Shown: positions 49,281 through 59,419, counted from the stretch's first letter. The stretch is DNA of 64,000 nucleotides from Peribacillus asahii (GCF_004006295.1 NZ_CP026095.1:1846001-1910000); one strand, 5' to 3'. A program made the numbers and translations. Notes: generated by a model not told the origin, from the sequence alone.

Positions 49281-49907
49281 TTGAACGGTACAGCACATAT
49301 GATAGTAGGTGCGTCAACGGGATTTGCTGTAGCATATGCTATGCAAGCAGATCCGACGACAACCATTATGTTTGTAGGACTTGGGGGAGTAACAGCTTTA
49401 ATACCGGATATGGATACGGACGGGAAGCTTAGTAATAAGATTACGTTTTCTTATAAGTTTGCCCGAGCGACATTGCAACTAATGGGCGTCCTTATCTTAT
49501 TATATAGCTTTTTAGAGCATGCTAATGTAATGAGGTGGATTGGGGCGGGACTTGGTGTAGGTGTGATTATTTTAGCTTCTTTCTTAACTCAGAGAATGAT
49601 GCTTACACTTACGGGAATCGGAGTTGTAGCAGCCGGTATATACATAGAAGAAAATTGGATTTTATTATTAGGTGTTTATATGATTTTAGCTTCTTTTGTT
49701 GCGCATCGTAGTTATACCCATTCTATTATTGGGGTTCTTTTTTTTGGAATCATCGCTTATCAATTTGAAGCATCTGTTGGAATTGAGGGGATGTTTCTTA
49801 CTTGCATGCTCGGTTATATCAGTCATTTAATTACGGATATGAAAGTGTTTCCCTTTAATAAAAGGGGAGTAAGATGGTTTTTACCTTTTTCCAAGAAGGA
49901 ATTTTAA
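49281..49907 (+). CDS. YdjM-type membrane-bound metal-dependent hydrolase
   Basis: A 208-residue membrane protein with about five helices. The family marks are GTAHMIVGAS at the N-terminus, GVTALIPDMDTDGKLSN and AHRSYTHSIIG, plus GYISHLITD near the end; these His/Asp motifs match the DUF457/YdjM group of putative membrane hydrolases. TTG 49281 lies 9 bases after AGGAGA and gives the usual short N-terminus (MNGTAH). The ATG at 49248 lacks a ribosome site. Confidence 0.8.
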   Translation: MNGTAHMIVGASTGFAVAYAMQADPTTTIMFVGLGGVTALIPDMDTDGKLSNKITFSYKFARATLQLMGVLILLYSFLEHANVMRWIGAGLGVGVIILASFLTQRMMLTLTGIGVVAAGIYIEENWILLLGVYMILASFVAHRSYTHSIIGVLFFGIIAYQFEASVGIEGMFLTCMLGYISHLITDMKVFPFNKRGVRWFLPFSKKEF

Positions 49908-49918
49908 TAACATAATTT

Positions 49919-49956
49919 AAAAGGCACTATCCATTTTTTCGGATAGTGCTTTTTAA
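49919..49956. terminator. Bidirectional terminator
   Basis: GCACTATCC/GGATAGTGC flanked by A and T runs, between convergent genes. Confidence 0.85.
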
Positions 49957-49959
49957 GTT

Positions 49960-51072
49960 TCACAAGGCCGTGCTCACATCATAAAGACTTAAATCAATTT
50001 CGACTTCTAGGCCTAAAGAAAGCTGAGCAAGCTGTTCTCCGATATAGGGGCCCATAGTCAAACCTGATGATCCTAGACCATTGGCCACAATTATACCTTC
50101 CCAGCCTGGCAGCGCTCCTATTACAGGAAGAAAGCCTGGTGTGAAGGGGCGAAAGCCGACTCTTGCTTCAAGAAATGTACTATCTGCTAGACCAGGAGCG
50201 GTGTGCAGTGCTTTGTTAAATACTTCTTGTAAACCAGCTGCTGTCATTCGATAATCAAATTCTTCTATATTTTCATGGGTAGCCCCGGCTACGATTCGAT
50301 GATTATCGAATGCAAGAAGATATTGATCACTTGGCGGCATAACGACAGGCCATTCATTTGTGTTTAGGTCAGGTAAGGAAAGGTGAATAATTTGTGCCCG
50401 TTGAAAGCTTACTTTAAAGTCTACTCCTAATGGCTGTAATAACTGTTTTGCCCAAGCACCTGCACAGACGATCACTTCATCGCTATGAATAAATGTATCG
50501 TTTACTGTTATGCCTGTAATCCGCTTTTCTTCATATTGAAGAACGGCATCTCCATGAATAAGCGTTGCTCCATGCTTCTGCGCGGCGCGTAATAGCGCGG
50601 TACAAAGGGCACGGCCATCTACTCTTGCGGCTCCGCTTATATGTACGGACGCATATTCTTCAGCGAGCGGGGGAAATAAGACATTCGTTGCTCCAGTATC
50701 AAGCTTTGTAATATTACCAATTTCAGGTGCATCCTCTCTTCGTTTTGTCGCTCGTTCCTCCATTCCTGCTAACTTTTTTTCCTCTGTATGTAAGCTAATC
50801 GCACCAACTTGGGCATACCCTGTGTCCGTTTCTCCGTCCAATTCAAGCTCTTTGATTAAATGAGGGTAAAAGCGAGCTCCATTTTTGGCAAGTTGATACC
50901 AAGCTTTATTTCTTCTCTGTGAAATCCATGGACAGACAATACCGGCTGCTGCTGCCGTTGCTTGTCCTTGATCTTTTCGGTCTACAATAATTACTTCTAC
51001 ATCTTTTTTTGCCAGTTGATAGGCCGTCGAAGCTCCTAAAATTCCGGCACCAATTATAATGATTTTTTTCAT
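49960..51072 (-). CDS. FAD-dependent amino-acid oxidoreductase (DAO family)
   Basis: A 370-residue flavoprotein. The dinucleotide-binding motif is MKKIIIIGAGILGASTAYQL. The DAO-family blocks AAAAGIVCPW, AGAWAKQLLQPLG and the C-terminal RPFTPGFLPVIGALPGWEGIIVANGLGSSGLTMGPY (in parts) are intact. It could be a glycine oxidase or D-amino-acid dehydrogenase; it is not linked to thiamine genes, so glycine oxidase is less likely. ATG 51072 follows AAAGGATG; a start at 51081 overlaps it. Confidence 0.85.
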   Translation of the reverse strand: MKKIIIIGAGILGASTAYQLAKKDVEVIIVDRKDQGQATAAAAGIVCPWISQRRNKAWYQLAKNGARFYPHLIKELELDGETDTGYAQVGAISLHTEEKKLAGMEERATKRREDAPEIGNITKLDTGATNVLFPPLAEEYASVHISGAARVDGRALCTALLRAAQKHGATLIHGDAVLQYEEKRITGITVNDTFIHSDEVIVCAGAWAKQLLQPLGVDFKVSFQRAQIIHLSLPDLNTNEWPVVMPPSDQYLLAFDNHRIVAGATHENIEEFDYRMTAAGLQEVFNKALHTAPGLADSTFLEARVGFRPFTPGFLPVIGALPGWEGIIVANGLGSSGLTMGPYIGEQLAQLSLGLEVEIDLSLYDVSTAL

Positions 51073-51264
51073 GGTAAACATCCTTTATATTCTTGTTTTA
51101 CTTAGGAAACACTAATAGCTTGAAACGTATATCTTAATACTACTGTTATAGGCATTATTTTTCTACTTATCACGGCTTTTTTAGTAAACATGTCACAAAG
51201 TATTTGTTTTTTATGAAGACGTTTATTTACGATATAAAATACATTCTACGATTAGGTGGTTTCT

Positions 51265-54200
51265 ATGAATAAGAAGTTTTCCCACTTCGCCTTTGCAGCT
51301 TATATCATGCTTTTATTATTATTTACGTCTATTCCTGTAGAAGCGAAGAAGCTAAGTGGAAGCCAGAGAAATCCAACTCTTTTTATTACAGAACTAGCAG
51401 TGGATACAACTAACCGTACAACACAAGATGAATATGAGTTTATTGAGCTTTACAATAATAGCGATAAACCTGTTTCTCTTAGCCATTTTAAGCTAGTTGT
51501 CGAAGGTGTTGAATGGACATTTACGGAGAACAAAACGATTCCTTCACAAAAAACGATGGTCATATGGATTAAAAATGAAAAAAATCAATCTTTAACGCTG
51601 AACGATTTTAATAAACATTATGAAACGAGTGTATCTAGTAAGCAGCTGGCAACCGTTAAAACAAAGGGTTTATCGAATCAATCGAAACAAACACTTATGC
51701 TGACCGATTTGGAAGGGAAGGCTCTATCAATGGCAACGTATCATCCAAAGCATGTAAACAAGAATAATGGCATTCACTTTCAAATTTCAATCAATAAAAA
51801 AAAGATGAAAGTGATGCAAGCTGAGAAACTAGCTACACCAGGAGTCTTACTGACAAACCAAGTACCGAAAGAACCTGTATATTTTATTGATAGAGAAGCA
51901 CCCGTTATTAAGCATCAACCAGTGAAATTAATTGCAGCAAAAGAAGACCTTTCTATTCAAGCAAAAGTGACCGATGAAACCAATCTAAAAAATGTGCAGC
52001 TTCAATATAGAACGAATAAAAATGATGTTTGGATTGAAAGCCCAATGAAAAAAACAGGTTCTAGTGTATATACAGCGATCATTCCACAGGAAACATATAG
52101 CGGGAAGCATGTATATTACCGCATTTTAGCTCGCGACGGTACAAATACAAAGAAAACAAAGCAATATGCTGTTAAAGTATACGACTCACAAAAAGTACCA
52201 GAATTATTAGTGACAGAACTAATGCCGCATTCAACGAATACGGGGAACTTTGATGCCTATCAATTCATTGAAATTTACAACAATACGACAAAAGCGATTA
52301 ATTTAAAGGATTATCATATTCGGTACCGTTTTTCCCTCGAAGGGTATAATGCTGACCTTATTTGGAAGCCCCAGAAGGAAAATCTTATGCTTCCTTCTGG
52401 AGAAACGATGGTTTTTTGGATTATGAATGCTGGTAATCAAGATTTAACGATTGCAGATTTTAATCATCATTACGGTGTGAACTTAACTGAAAATGTTAAC
52501 ATCGTTCAAATACATTCTGTAGGGATGGCATATAGAGATCTTCGCGGGATTGTTCTTGCAACGAATACAGGCAAAGAAGTTTCAATTGCTTTTTATAATC
52601 AAGGGAACAAGAAAGACGTGAAAAAAAACAAAGCCATTCTCTACTCTTTTCCAAAAAAACCTGGGGATCTCTTAATGAAAAAATATAGCAGCAGGAAAAA
52701 GCTGGGGACACCGGGGGGAGTATCTAAAAGACAAGTGCCATCTCAAAAGGTAATCCCAGTTGAGGATACACTCAATCCAGTCATTGAAGATCTTTCCAGC
52801 CATGAAGCACCGCTTTCTGAAATGAAGGACCTGTCATTAAAATTTGATATAAAAGATAATCATGTTGTAAAAACAGCGAGATTATTTTATAAAAATAACA
52901 GTGAAAAAGAGTTTCATGCGGTCGATTTAACAGAAAGCTTTGATGATTCTTTGTTTCATTATACAATTGACTCCACGAATTTAATCGGAAAGCATTCACT
53001 TGATTATTATGTAGTAGCTTCGGATGGAGAAAATGAAACAAAAACGGAAACAAAATCAATTGCCATTCAACAAGAAGAGCCCCAACCAGGTGTTCGATTA
53101 AATATAAAAAACAATCAAATATTACACGACAAAGTATTAATTAAAGCGTATGATATCGACAACTTCTCACAAACTAGGTTGCTGATTGATGAACAAGATG
53201 TAACAGACGCTGCATCGTATACGTTAGTAGAGCCTGCTTATTTTGCTTTTGATGTTAAAAATGTAAATCTTTATTTTAAAAATGCCGTGACGATTGGGAA
53301 GGAAACATTGTATACGCTTGACAATATTATCAATAAATATAAAGCAGTAACGATTCCTATTGATACAAAGTTTTTTCAAAGGGGAGAAAAGACGGTCATT
53401 TCCATTCGCTCAGGTACAAAAGTGTCTCCATTCGATCGACACTCTGAACAAAATCGGGATGACTTTTATATTAAAAATATTCGTCTTGTTTTAAAAGATG
53501 GAACTGTTATTTATGATCCTAAATACGCGGATCCAACAAAGGAACTGTTTATTGGTGACAGCAAACAAGCGAGACCAGTCGTTAATTTTGCGTTCTCTAT
53601 CCCTAAAAATAAATATAAAGCGAAAATGTACAGCTGGGATACAACAAAAGTGGGGGAAGGCACTCATACAATCGAAGCAATCAATAATGGAAAATCAAAA
53701 AAATCAACCGTTATTGTCGATAATAGTGCACCTGTTATTATACCGTCTATTGAAGAAAGAGAAATATATAAAGGTGATATTAGGCTACATGCTAAAACGA
53801 AAGATGCACTGTCTGGTGTTGAAACAATGACAGCGAAGCTCGATGGAAAGGATATTACATTGCCTTATCAAATATCATCAGCCGCACTTACACCAGGGCA
53901 GCATTCCTTTCAAGTTATAGCAGCGGATCGAGCAGGTAATAAAGCTTCTAAGACTGTACATTTTCAAGTTGTTGAGGAAAAGCCGGATAAACCTAAAGTT
54001 GTAAGTCCATTAGATGGTGCAAATCATATATCATTAGCTCCAAAGCTTGGGGTGAGAGTATCCGACCCCACTAAGGATTCCCTCGATGTTTCTTTTATGA
54101 AGGGGTATCAATACAAAGCAAACGAACAGGATAAAGTTGTCGTTTATCAAAATTCTGTGGATCATGAGCCGCCAAAAGAGATGATTCCTGAAGGAGAGAA

Positions 54201-55608
54201 AAAAGTTACAGCGTTACATGCTCTTACGGATGCTGATTCAAAATATGTGACAACAAAATCAACGAATCAATTTCCGTATCAGCGTTTTGAAATTACCCTT
54301 GATCAAAAAGTGAATCAGAACGACGAAGTAGAATTACGTTGGGAAGGTAAGTCATTGATTGGTCGAAAAGTATCCATGTATGTTTGGAACTATGAAAAGT
54401 CGAAATGGGAACGCAAAAGTTGGAAAATCGCAGAAAACGAAGAGAACTTTAAGCTTCAGAGTATTGTAAAAGGTTCTCACTATGTAAAGGAACAAAAAGT
54501 GCAAGTTATGATTCAAGATGAAATTGCAGCCACTAATCAATTTGATTATTCGTTTATTTGGATGTCGGATACACAATACTATAGCGCTAGCTACCCTCAT
54601 ATTTATAAAAATATGACAGAATGGATTGTTGCTCAAAGAAAGGCGCTAAATATTCAATATGTGTTTCATACAGGAGATCTTGTAGATCGAGCAAGTGAGT
54701 CCAAGCAATGGGCTTATGCAGATGAATATATGCGCTATTTAGAACATACAAAAATCCCTTATGGTGTTTTAGCTGGTAATCACGATGTTGGCCATAAAAC
54801 AGGTGACTATCATCAATTTAGTAAATATTTTGGAGCGAATCGTTTTAAAAACAAAAATTATTATGGTGAATCATATCAAAACAACCGAGGTCATTATGAT
54901 TTAATTAGTGTAAAGGGCAATGATTTTATTATGCTTTATATGGGGTGGGGAGTAAGTAATAAGGATATAGCTTGGATTAATAAAGTTCTTGCGAAATATC
55001 CTGAAAGAAAAGCCATTTTAAGCTTTCATGAATATTTGCTTGTCACAGGAGAGCGCAGCCCGATTGGAGAGAAAATTTATAACGATGTTGTCTTACCGAA
55101 TAAAAATGTCATTGCCGTATTATCTGGCCATTACCATGATAGTGAAACATTAATTAATGAAATAGACGATAATCAAGATGGTGTCATTGACCGAAAAGTA
55201 TATCAAATGCTTGCGGACTATCAAGGCGGGCCAGAAGGTGGACAAGGATTTTTGCGCATGATGCAGGTTGATCCTGTAGAGAATAAAATCTATATGAAAA
55301 CGTATTCTCCATATCTTAATCGATATAACTACTACAATCGGAAAAACTATCCTGGCAAAGATGAATTTGTCATGGAGACAGATTTAACACCGAAAGAAAA
55401 AGTGGTCTCCACCGATTTATTTGAAGTGAATATATACACTGATGAAAAAATTGGCGAAGTAAAGGATGTAGCGAATCAACAAATGGCAGAAATGGTATGG
55501 ACAGGTCTTGAGAAAGACCGAGAATATGGCTGGTATGTAAAGGTGTCTGACAAGTATAACGGCCAGACTCGTTCAAAGGTTTGGACATTCCGGACAAACA
55601 ATCCATAA
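51265..55608 (+). CDS. Giant secreted protein: two lamin-tail domains and a metallophosphoesterase
   Basis: A 1447-residue exported protein with a signal peptide (cleavage likely after PVEA). Lamin-tail domains lie at about 35-140 (FITELAVDTTN... EFIELYNNSD) and 310-420 (LLVTELMPHST... FIEIYNN). Ig-like modules follow (FSIPKNKYK... DRAGNKAS) up to about 1000. A calcineurin-like phosphoesterase starts near 1096: IWMSDTQYY, HTGDLVDRAS, LAGNHD, ILSFHEY and LSGHYHD. A fibronectin-like tail closes it. There is no sortase or S-layer anchor. AGGTGG lies before ATG 51265. It may be an extracellular phosphodiesterase or nuclease for phosphate scavenging. Confidence 0.85.
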   Translation: MNKKFSHFAFAAYIMLLLLFTSIPVEAKKLSGSQRNPTLFITELAVDTTNRTTQDEYEFIELYNNSDKPVSLSHFKLVVEGVEWTFTENKTIPSQKTMVIWIKNEKNQSLTLNDFNKHYETSVSSKQLATVKTKGLSNQSKQTLMLTDLEGKALSMATYHPKHVNKNNGIHFQISINKKKMKVMQAEKLATPGVLLTNQVPKEPVYFIDREAPVIKHQPVKLIAAKEDLSIQAKVTDETNLKNVQLQYRTNKNDVWIESPMKKTGSSVYTAIIPQETYSGKHVYYRILARDGTNTKKTKQYAVKVYDSQKVPELLVTELMPHSTNTGNFDAYQFIEIYNNTTKAINLKDYHIRYRFSLEGYNADLIWKPQKENLMLPSGETMVFWIMNAGNQDLTIADFNHHYGVNLTENVNIVQIHSVGMAYRDLRGIVLATNTGKEVSIAFYNQGNKKDVKKNKAILYSFPKKPGDLLMKKYSSRKKLGTPGGVSKRQVPSQKVIPVEDTLNPVIEDLSSHEAPLSEMKDLSLKFDIKDNHVVKTARLFYKNNSEKEFHAVDLTESFDDSLFHYTIDSTNLIGKHSLDYYVVASDGENETKTETKSIAIQQEEPQPGVRLNIKNNQILHDKVLIKAYDIDNFSQTRLLIDEQDVTDAASYTLVEPAYFAFDVKNVNLYFKNAVTIGKETLYTLDNIINKYKAVTIPIDTKFFQRGEKTVISIRSGTKVSPFDRHSEQNRDDFYIKNIRLVLKDGTVIYDPKYADPTKELFIGDSKQARPVVNFAFSIPKNKYKAKMYSWDTTKVGEGTHTIEAINNGKSKKSTVIVDNSAPVIIPSIEEREIYKGDIRLHAKTKDALSGVETMTAKLDGKDITLPYQISSAALTPGQHSFQVIAADRAGNKASKTVHFQVVEEKPDKPKVVSPLDGANHISLAPKLGVRVSDPTKDSLDVSFMKGYQYKANEQDKVVVYQNSVDHEPPKEMIPEGEKKVTALHALTDADSKYVTTKSTNQFPYQRFEITLDQKVNQNDEVELRWEGKSLIGRKVSMYVWNYEKSKWERKSWKIAENEENFKLQSIVKGSHYVKEQKVQVMIQDEIAATNQFDYSFIWMSDTQYYSASYPHIYKNMTEWIVAQRKALNIQYVFHTGDLVDRASESKQWAYADEYMRYLEHTKIPYGVLAGNHDVGHKTGDYHQFSKYFGANRFKNKNYYGESYQNNRGHYDLISVKGNDFIMLYMGWGVSNKDIAWINKVLAKYPERKAILSFHEYLLVTGERSPIGEKIYNDVVLPNKNVIAVLSGHYHDSETLINEIDDNQDGVIDRKVYQMLADYQGGPEGGQGFLRMMQVDPVENKIYMKTYSPYLNRYNYYNRKNYPGKDEFVMETDLTPKEKVVSTDLFEVNIYTDEKIGEVKDVANQQMAEMVWTGLEKDREYGWYVKVSDKYNGQTRSKVWTFRTNNP

Positions 55609-55680
55609 TGTAAGAGGGGCTGTGTTTTTTATATAAAACGTTCGTTCATCGAAAAGGCCTTACTGTTTATAAAGTGAAAC

Positions 55681-55775
55681 TTCCATCGGTGGGGATTTTT
55701 CTTCATCCTCACTGATGGAAGTTGAACTAATCCGGCTTTACGAGCAGTTGTCCCCGCTCAGCCGCCACCATTTCT
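55681..55775. repeat. CCATCAGT-type hairpin copy 3 plus adjacent GGCT/AGCC stem
   Basis: TTCCATCGGTGGGGAT pairs with ATCCTCACTGATGGAA through two G-U pairs. After GTTGAACTAAT, a second stem GGCT...AGCC holds GAGC...GCTC (55734-55763). The second part shares GAGCAG-T-GT-CCCCGCT with the hairpins at 17535 and 21370. Confidence 0.6.
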
Positions 55776-57120
55776 ACACTTTCTCGATTGGTTCGGATCT
55801 TTCTAGAGAAACTTCTGACAAAGGACTCTTTTTTTCTCGTATACTAACGATAGCAATAGCTGCAATAACTCCTGGGATAGCGAAAACCATAAAATTTAGG
55901 TGTAAAGGCAATTGAGCGCTTAGAAGAACTCCTCCCAGTATCGGACCTACAATACCGCCTATTCGACCAACCCCGGAAGCCCATCCGAGTCCTGTTGAAC
56001 GGATTTGGATTGGATAATATTGAGAAACGTATGAATATAGAATAATTTGTGTTCCGATTGTGGTAGCCCCTGCAATTGCAACAAGAGTATAGAGAACAAA
56101 TGTATTTGGGTGAGTTCCGAGTAAAGTTAAAGCGATTCCACCCAGAATAAAGTAGCAAATCACAACTTTTTTCGTATTCCAACGGTCTGCTGCCCATCCG
56201 CCAATAGCCGATCCTAATATGGCTCCAGCATTTAACACTAATAAGAACATTAAACTAGAACCTAGGGCATAGCCTGCTTGAGCCATTAACTTCGGCAGCC
56301 ATGTATTTAATCCATAGACCATTAGTAAACACATGAAAAACGATACCCAAAATAAGAGGGTGCTTAAGGCTCGGCCATCTCCAAATAATTTTGCTACTGT
56401 AATACCAGTTTTTTTAGGAATAACACTTTCGTAACGATCATTTTTCTCAGGTGTGTAGGATGGATCGATTTTTGATAACAATCGACCAATCTCCTTATGT
56501 TTATTTCTAGCTAAAAGAAATTCTAGAGACTCTGGGAGCAATTTGATAATAATAGGTAAGGTGAGTAAAGGGAGAGCGCCTACGAAAAAGACAGACTCCC
56601 AACCAAATTTAGGAATGAGGAAGATTGCTAGCCCTGCTGCTATAATTCCACCTAGAGAATAACCGCACATCATAATAGTAACTAATCGGTTTCTGAGAGG
56701 TTTCGGGGCATATTCCGTCATTAACGCTACTGTAATTGGTAGAACACCTCCTAATCCTAAACCTGATATCAAACGATAGATGCCGAATTCAGTAGGGTTT
56801 TTGGCCAAACCGATTAAACCAGTAAATAGACTAAATAGTAACACACATACAATAATAACTTTTTTGCGCCCAATCTTATCCGCAAGTGGTGCAAAAATAA
56901 AAGCACCGCACATCATACCTATAAGAGCATAGCTCCCTAAAGTGCCTGCTTGAACTGCTGTTAATTGCCACTCTTCCATCAGTACAGATACGACAGATCC
57001 ATAAATCACCAGATCAAACCCATCACAGACAATGATAAAGGCACACAAGAACAAAACGAGACCATGAAAGCGGTTAAATTTTGACTCATCAACGGTACGA
57101 CTGATATTAATTGAACGCAT
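55774..57120 (-). CDS. MFS transporter, aromatic-acid:H+ symporter (AAHS)-like
   Basis: A 448-residue 12-helix MFS permease. The N-terminal helix has CDGFDLVIYGSVVSVLMEEW, the DGxD motif of AAHS carriers such as PcaK/BenK, and the loop 2-3 motif is GAFIFAPLADKIGRKK. This suggests uptake of benzoate-like acids, although no aromatic pathway genes are nearby. GAGGAG precedes the ATG. The C-terminus overlaps the hairpin repeat by two bases. Confidence 0.88.
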   Translation of the reverse strand: MRSINISRTVDESKFNRFHGLVLFLCAFIIVCDGFDLVIYGSVVSVLMEEWQLTAVQAGTLGSYALIGMMCGAFIFAPLADKIGRKKVIIVCVLLFSLFTGLIGLAKNPTEFGIYRLISGLGLGGVLPITVALMTEYAPKPLRNRLVTIMMCGYSLGGIIAAGLAIFLIPKFGWESVFFVGALPLLTLPIIIKLLPESLEFLLARNKHKEIGRLLSKIDPSYTPEKNDRYESVIPKKTGITVAKLFGDGRALSTLLFWVSFFMCLLMVYGLNTWLPKLMAQAGYALGSSLMFLLVLNAGAILGSAIGGWAADRWNTKKVVICYFILGGIALTLLGTHPNTFVLYTLVAIAGATTIGTQIILYSYVSQYYPIQIRSTGLGWASGVGRIGGIVGPILGGVLLSAQLPLHLNFMVFAIPGVIAAIAIVSIREKKSPLSEVSLERSEPIEKV

Positions 57121-57520
57121 ATTTCTCCTCCTACTTTTTATTTAGAATGCATAAACAAGCTCTTAAAAATCTATTTAAAATAAAAATGCATTCTTACAGA
57201 AATGGGAGATGAGAGATAGCTGTTAGGTGCATTTTTATGAATATGCAGTAGAATTACTTGGACAATAATTTAATGGTTAGTCCTCTTACTTTTCCAAGCA
57301 ATTTATGTGCCGATTTTACTAGTTATTTATAAGGGAAGATTGAATAAAATTTTCGCAATTTTGATATTTTTCGCATGATTAATACTTAGAATTGCGAATT
57401 ACTTTTTACGTAAACTATCTGAAGGACTAGAGCAATAACCCCGTGCCTAAACTAGATTGGACACTGAGCGATGAATGATTCATACTAGAAGAGATTGATA
57501 CCATCAGGAGGAATAAAAAT
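57121..57520. other. Intergenic region, divergent promoters
   Basis: AT-rich 400 bp between the MFS gene and the next plus-strand gene. No frame or repeat is supported. Confidence 0.45.
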
Positions 57521-58108
57521 ATGCTAAAACCCAAAATTGAACAACATATTAAGACATTCAAGGGTGACCAGGTTGCCTTACATAAAGAAGAGAAAGAATA
57601 TGTAGAAAAGCATCAATTGCTTGAAGGAGGCATGACAATCGTAGAAAAGGATGCAGAGGCGCGCTTTACCGATGCTTATATTGAGCGTTCCGATAAAGAA
57701 TTTGAAAATCTTATCGCTGTAGAAACATCCGAATTTTTACACCAACCATTAACTTTTCTAAAAACAAACAAAAAAGAATTTATTTACCTAGAATCGAAGT
57801 GGTTCGAACTTATTGGAGTCGATGCCGTTTCATTAGAAGTCGATGATTTATTTGGTACATATGAAGCGTTATTAGGGTTAAAGTTGCAGAAGAAGTATGA
57901 TAAAGTAATTCGAAGCTATTTACAAGCTGAACTACAAGGAGAAAATGCAAAATTTGCGTTAATATTTAGCGCAGAGGATGGTCTATGGAACTTTAATTTT
58001 TCCTTAAATGATGTAAAAGGATTTACAGAAGATATGACCATTGGTGAAGCATATCAGTTCATTTATCAATTTTTATTTAAGTTGATGGAGGAGATAGAAG
58101 AGAAGTAA
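57521..58108 (+). CDS. Conserved-looking hypothetical protein (195 aa)
   Basis: A soluble, acidic protein with predicted alpha/beta fold. It starts MLKPKIEQHIKTFKGDQVAL and ends FLFKLMEEIEEK. No signal, membrane helix or cysteine cluster is present. AGGAGG precedes the ATG. A 34-codon frame and then a terminator follow, probably on the same transcript. I do not recognise the family; similar proteins are often mislabelled aminotransferases. Confidence 0.7.
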   Translation: MLKPKIEQHIKTFKGDQVALHKEEKEYVEKHQLLEGGMTIVEKDAEARFTDAYIERSDKEFENLIAVETSEFLHQPLTFLKTNKKEFIYLESKWFELIGVDAVSLEVDDLFGTYEALLGLKLQKKYDKVIRSYLQAELQGENAKFALIFSAEDGLWNFNFSLNDVKGFTEDMTIGEAYQFIYQFLFKLMEEIEEK

Positions 58109-58119
58109 TAAGGATTCGT

Positions 58120-58224
58120 ATGAACTTTACTGACGGTGAGTCATTAATATTTGAAGAAACACGGGTAAAAGTGATTGAGACTGCCGATGTGCTGCAGAAC
58201 TATCAAAATGTGATCTGCCAATAA
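58120..58224 (+). CDS. Micro-protein (34 aa)
   Basis: The frame MNFTDGESLIFEETRVKVIE then TADVLQNYQNVICQ sits 11 bases after the previous gene with AAGGA 6-7 bases before its ATG, and a terminator 5 bases after its stop. Composition is protein-like. No known family. Confidence 0.45.
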   Translation: MNFTDGESLIFEETRVKVIETADVLQNYQNVICQ

Positions 58225-58229
58225 ATATG

Positions 58230-58264
58230 AAAACCCTTGATATATGACAAGGGTTTTCTTGTTT
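58230..58264 (+). terminator. Terminator after the micro-protein
   Basis: AAAACCCTTG/CAAGGGTTTT with an 8-base loop and a T-rich tail. Confidence 0.85.
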
Positions 58265-58378
58265 TATCTGAACATAGCGGGAGATTTCCTTCGTGCAAAA
58301 GATTAAATTATCCAAGCTACTAAATGGTCATTTAGTATGCAGCATTAGCAAATTTTGAATTGTATTTTATATGGTTGT

Positions 58379-58861
58379 TCAATTTAATTCAACATCGTGT
58401 TCTTTTGCTAAGTCTTCTATTCCTTTGTTATAGTCCCTCAACATCTTCCTAGCTTCCGCAAGTTTTGCGTTTGCCTCACTCATTTTTTCATGACTCTGAT
58501 TCTCAAGGGCTGTTAGAATGAGGCTAAATGCACCTTGTTGTATATTAGCAGCTTCAATATATTGCTCATGTAATTTTCTTACTTCTTCTGTTTCTGCTTT
58601 AACATCTTCTAATTCCATAATAAAATCTCGATAAGTTGGGATAACGGTAAGGGAGATAACGTCGTACATGGTTTGATCATCCTTGTAATTTTGTCCTGTA
58701 ACGCTGTCGTAGGCATCGAGTGCTATGTTCTCTAATTCTCCAGCTTGTTTTAGTTCTTTGTTCACATAATTCAATAAATCTTCTTGTACAGGGTCACTTC
58801 CACACCCAACCAAACACACACTTATGAGTAAAAAAAAGTATCTAAATGAAATTTTTCTCAT
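58379..58861 (-). CDS. Helical lipoprotein of unknown function
   Basis: This 160-residue protein has a lipobox CLVGC (Cys20) and a long, highly charged helical domain (KELKQAGELENIALDAYDSV ... AEARKMLRDYNKGIEDLAKE). It should sit on the outer membrane face as a helical bundle. GGGGATG lies just before the ATG. No named family; single lipoproteins of this shape are common in Bacillus. Confidence 0.75.
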   Translation of the reverse strand: MRKISFRYFFLLISVCLVGCGSDPVQEDLLNYVNKELKQAGELENIALDAYDSVTGQNYKDDQTMYDVISLTVIPTYRDFIMELEDVKAETEEVRKLHEQYIEAANIQQGAFSLILTALENQSHEKMSEANAKLAEARKMLRDYNKGIEDLAKEHDVELN

Positions 58862-59244
58862 TAGGCATCCCCTCTCTGGTTCAGTTTATTGAAGAAAGAG
58901 GTTGACACATTACCTTGTTTTTTATTTTAGGTAAATATATTTATCTAAAATAAAAAACCGAGTTAATAACTGGTTGGTAAGTGAGATTTAAATAAATATC
59001 CATATTTTAAACAAAAAAATATCTTTCCTGTTAATCATTCAACAGAAAAAGTGGTTCATTAATGAGTGGGAGAAAGATGAAGCAATGACTGTGCAATTGA
59101 AGATGAAGGATTAATCCACCTATACTTTTTTGGGGGGATGGACATATATGGGAAGTAAAACGAGAAGCTCGCTAGAATATTTTTGTTCTCTATGAATCGA
59201 AATGGGATTTGTATATGCCGGATTAAAGCATGTAGGAGAGCGTT
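58862..59244. other. Intergenic region with decayed short frames
   Basis: A palindromic AT stretch TTTATTTTAGGTAAATATAT / TTATCTAAAATAAA occurs at about 58920-58955. Short plus-strand frames near 59080-59240 are broken. Nothing intact. Confidence 0.4.
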
Positions 59245-59349
59245 ATGAAATTATTAATTTTAAAAGGAATTAATGATGATTACATGAGTCAATGGAGTGT
59301 TGACGCTTTTTTATTTTATCAACGGCAAGCGAAGAGTATAGAAGTTTAA
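59245..59349 (+). CDS. Possible micro-protein or gene remnant (34 aa)
   Basis: AGGAGAG stands 6 bases before an ATG, and the frame reads MKLLILKGINDDYMSQWSVD then AFLFYQRQAKSIEV. The ribosome site is strong, but no relative is known to me and the surrounding frames look broken. Confidence 0.35.
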   Translation: MKLLILKGINDDYMSQWSVDAFLFYQRQAKSIEV

Positions 59350-59419
59350 ATTAAATAACCCTTCTTTATGAAAATATAGTAGAATTGTATTATCTTAACA
59401 GTAAAGGAGGACTATAGTT

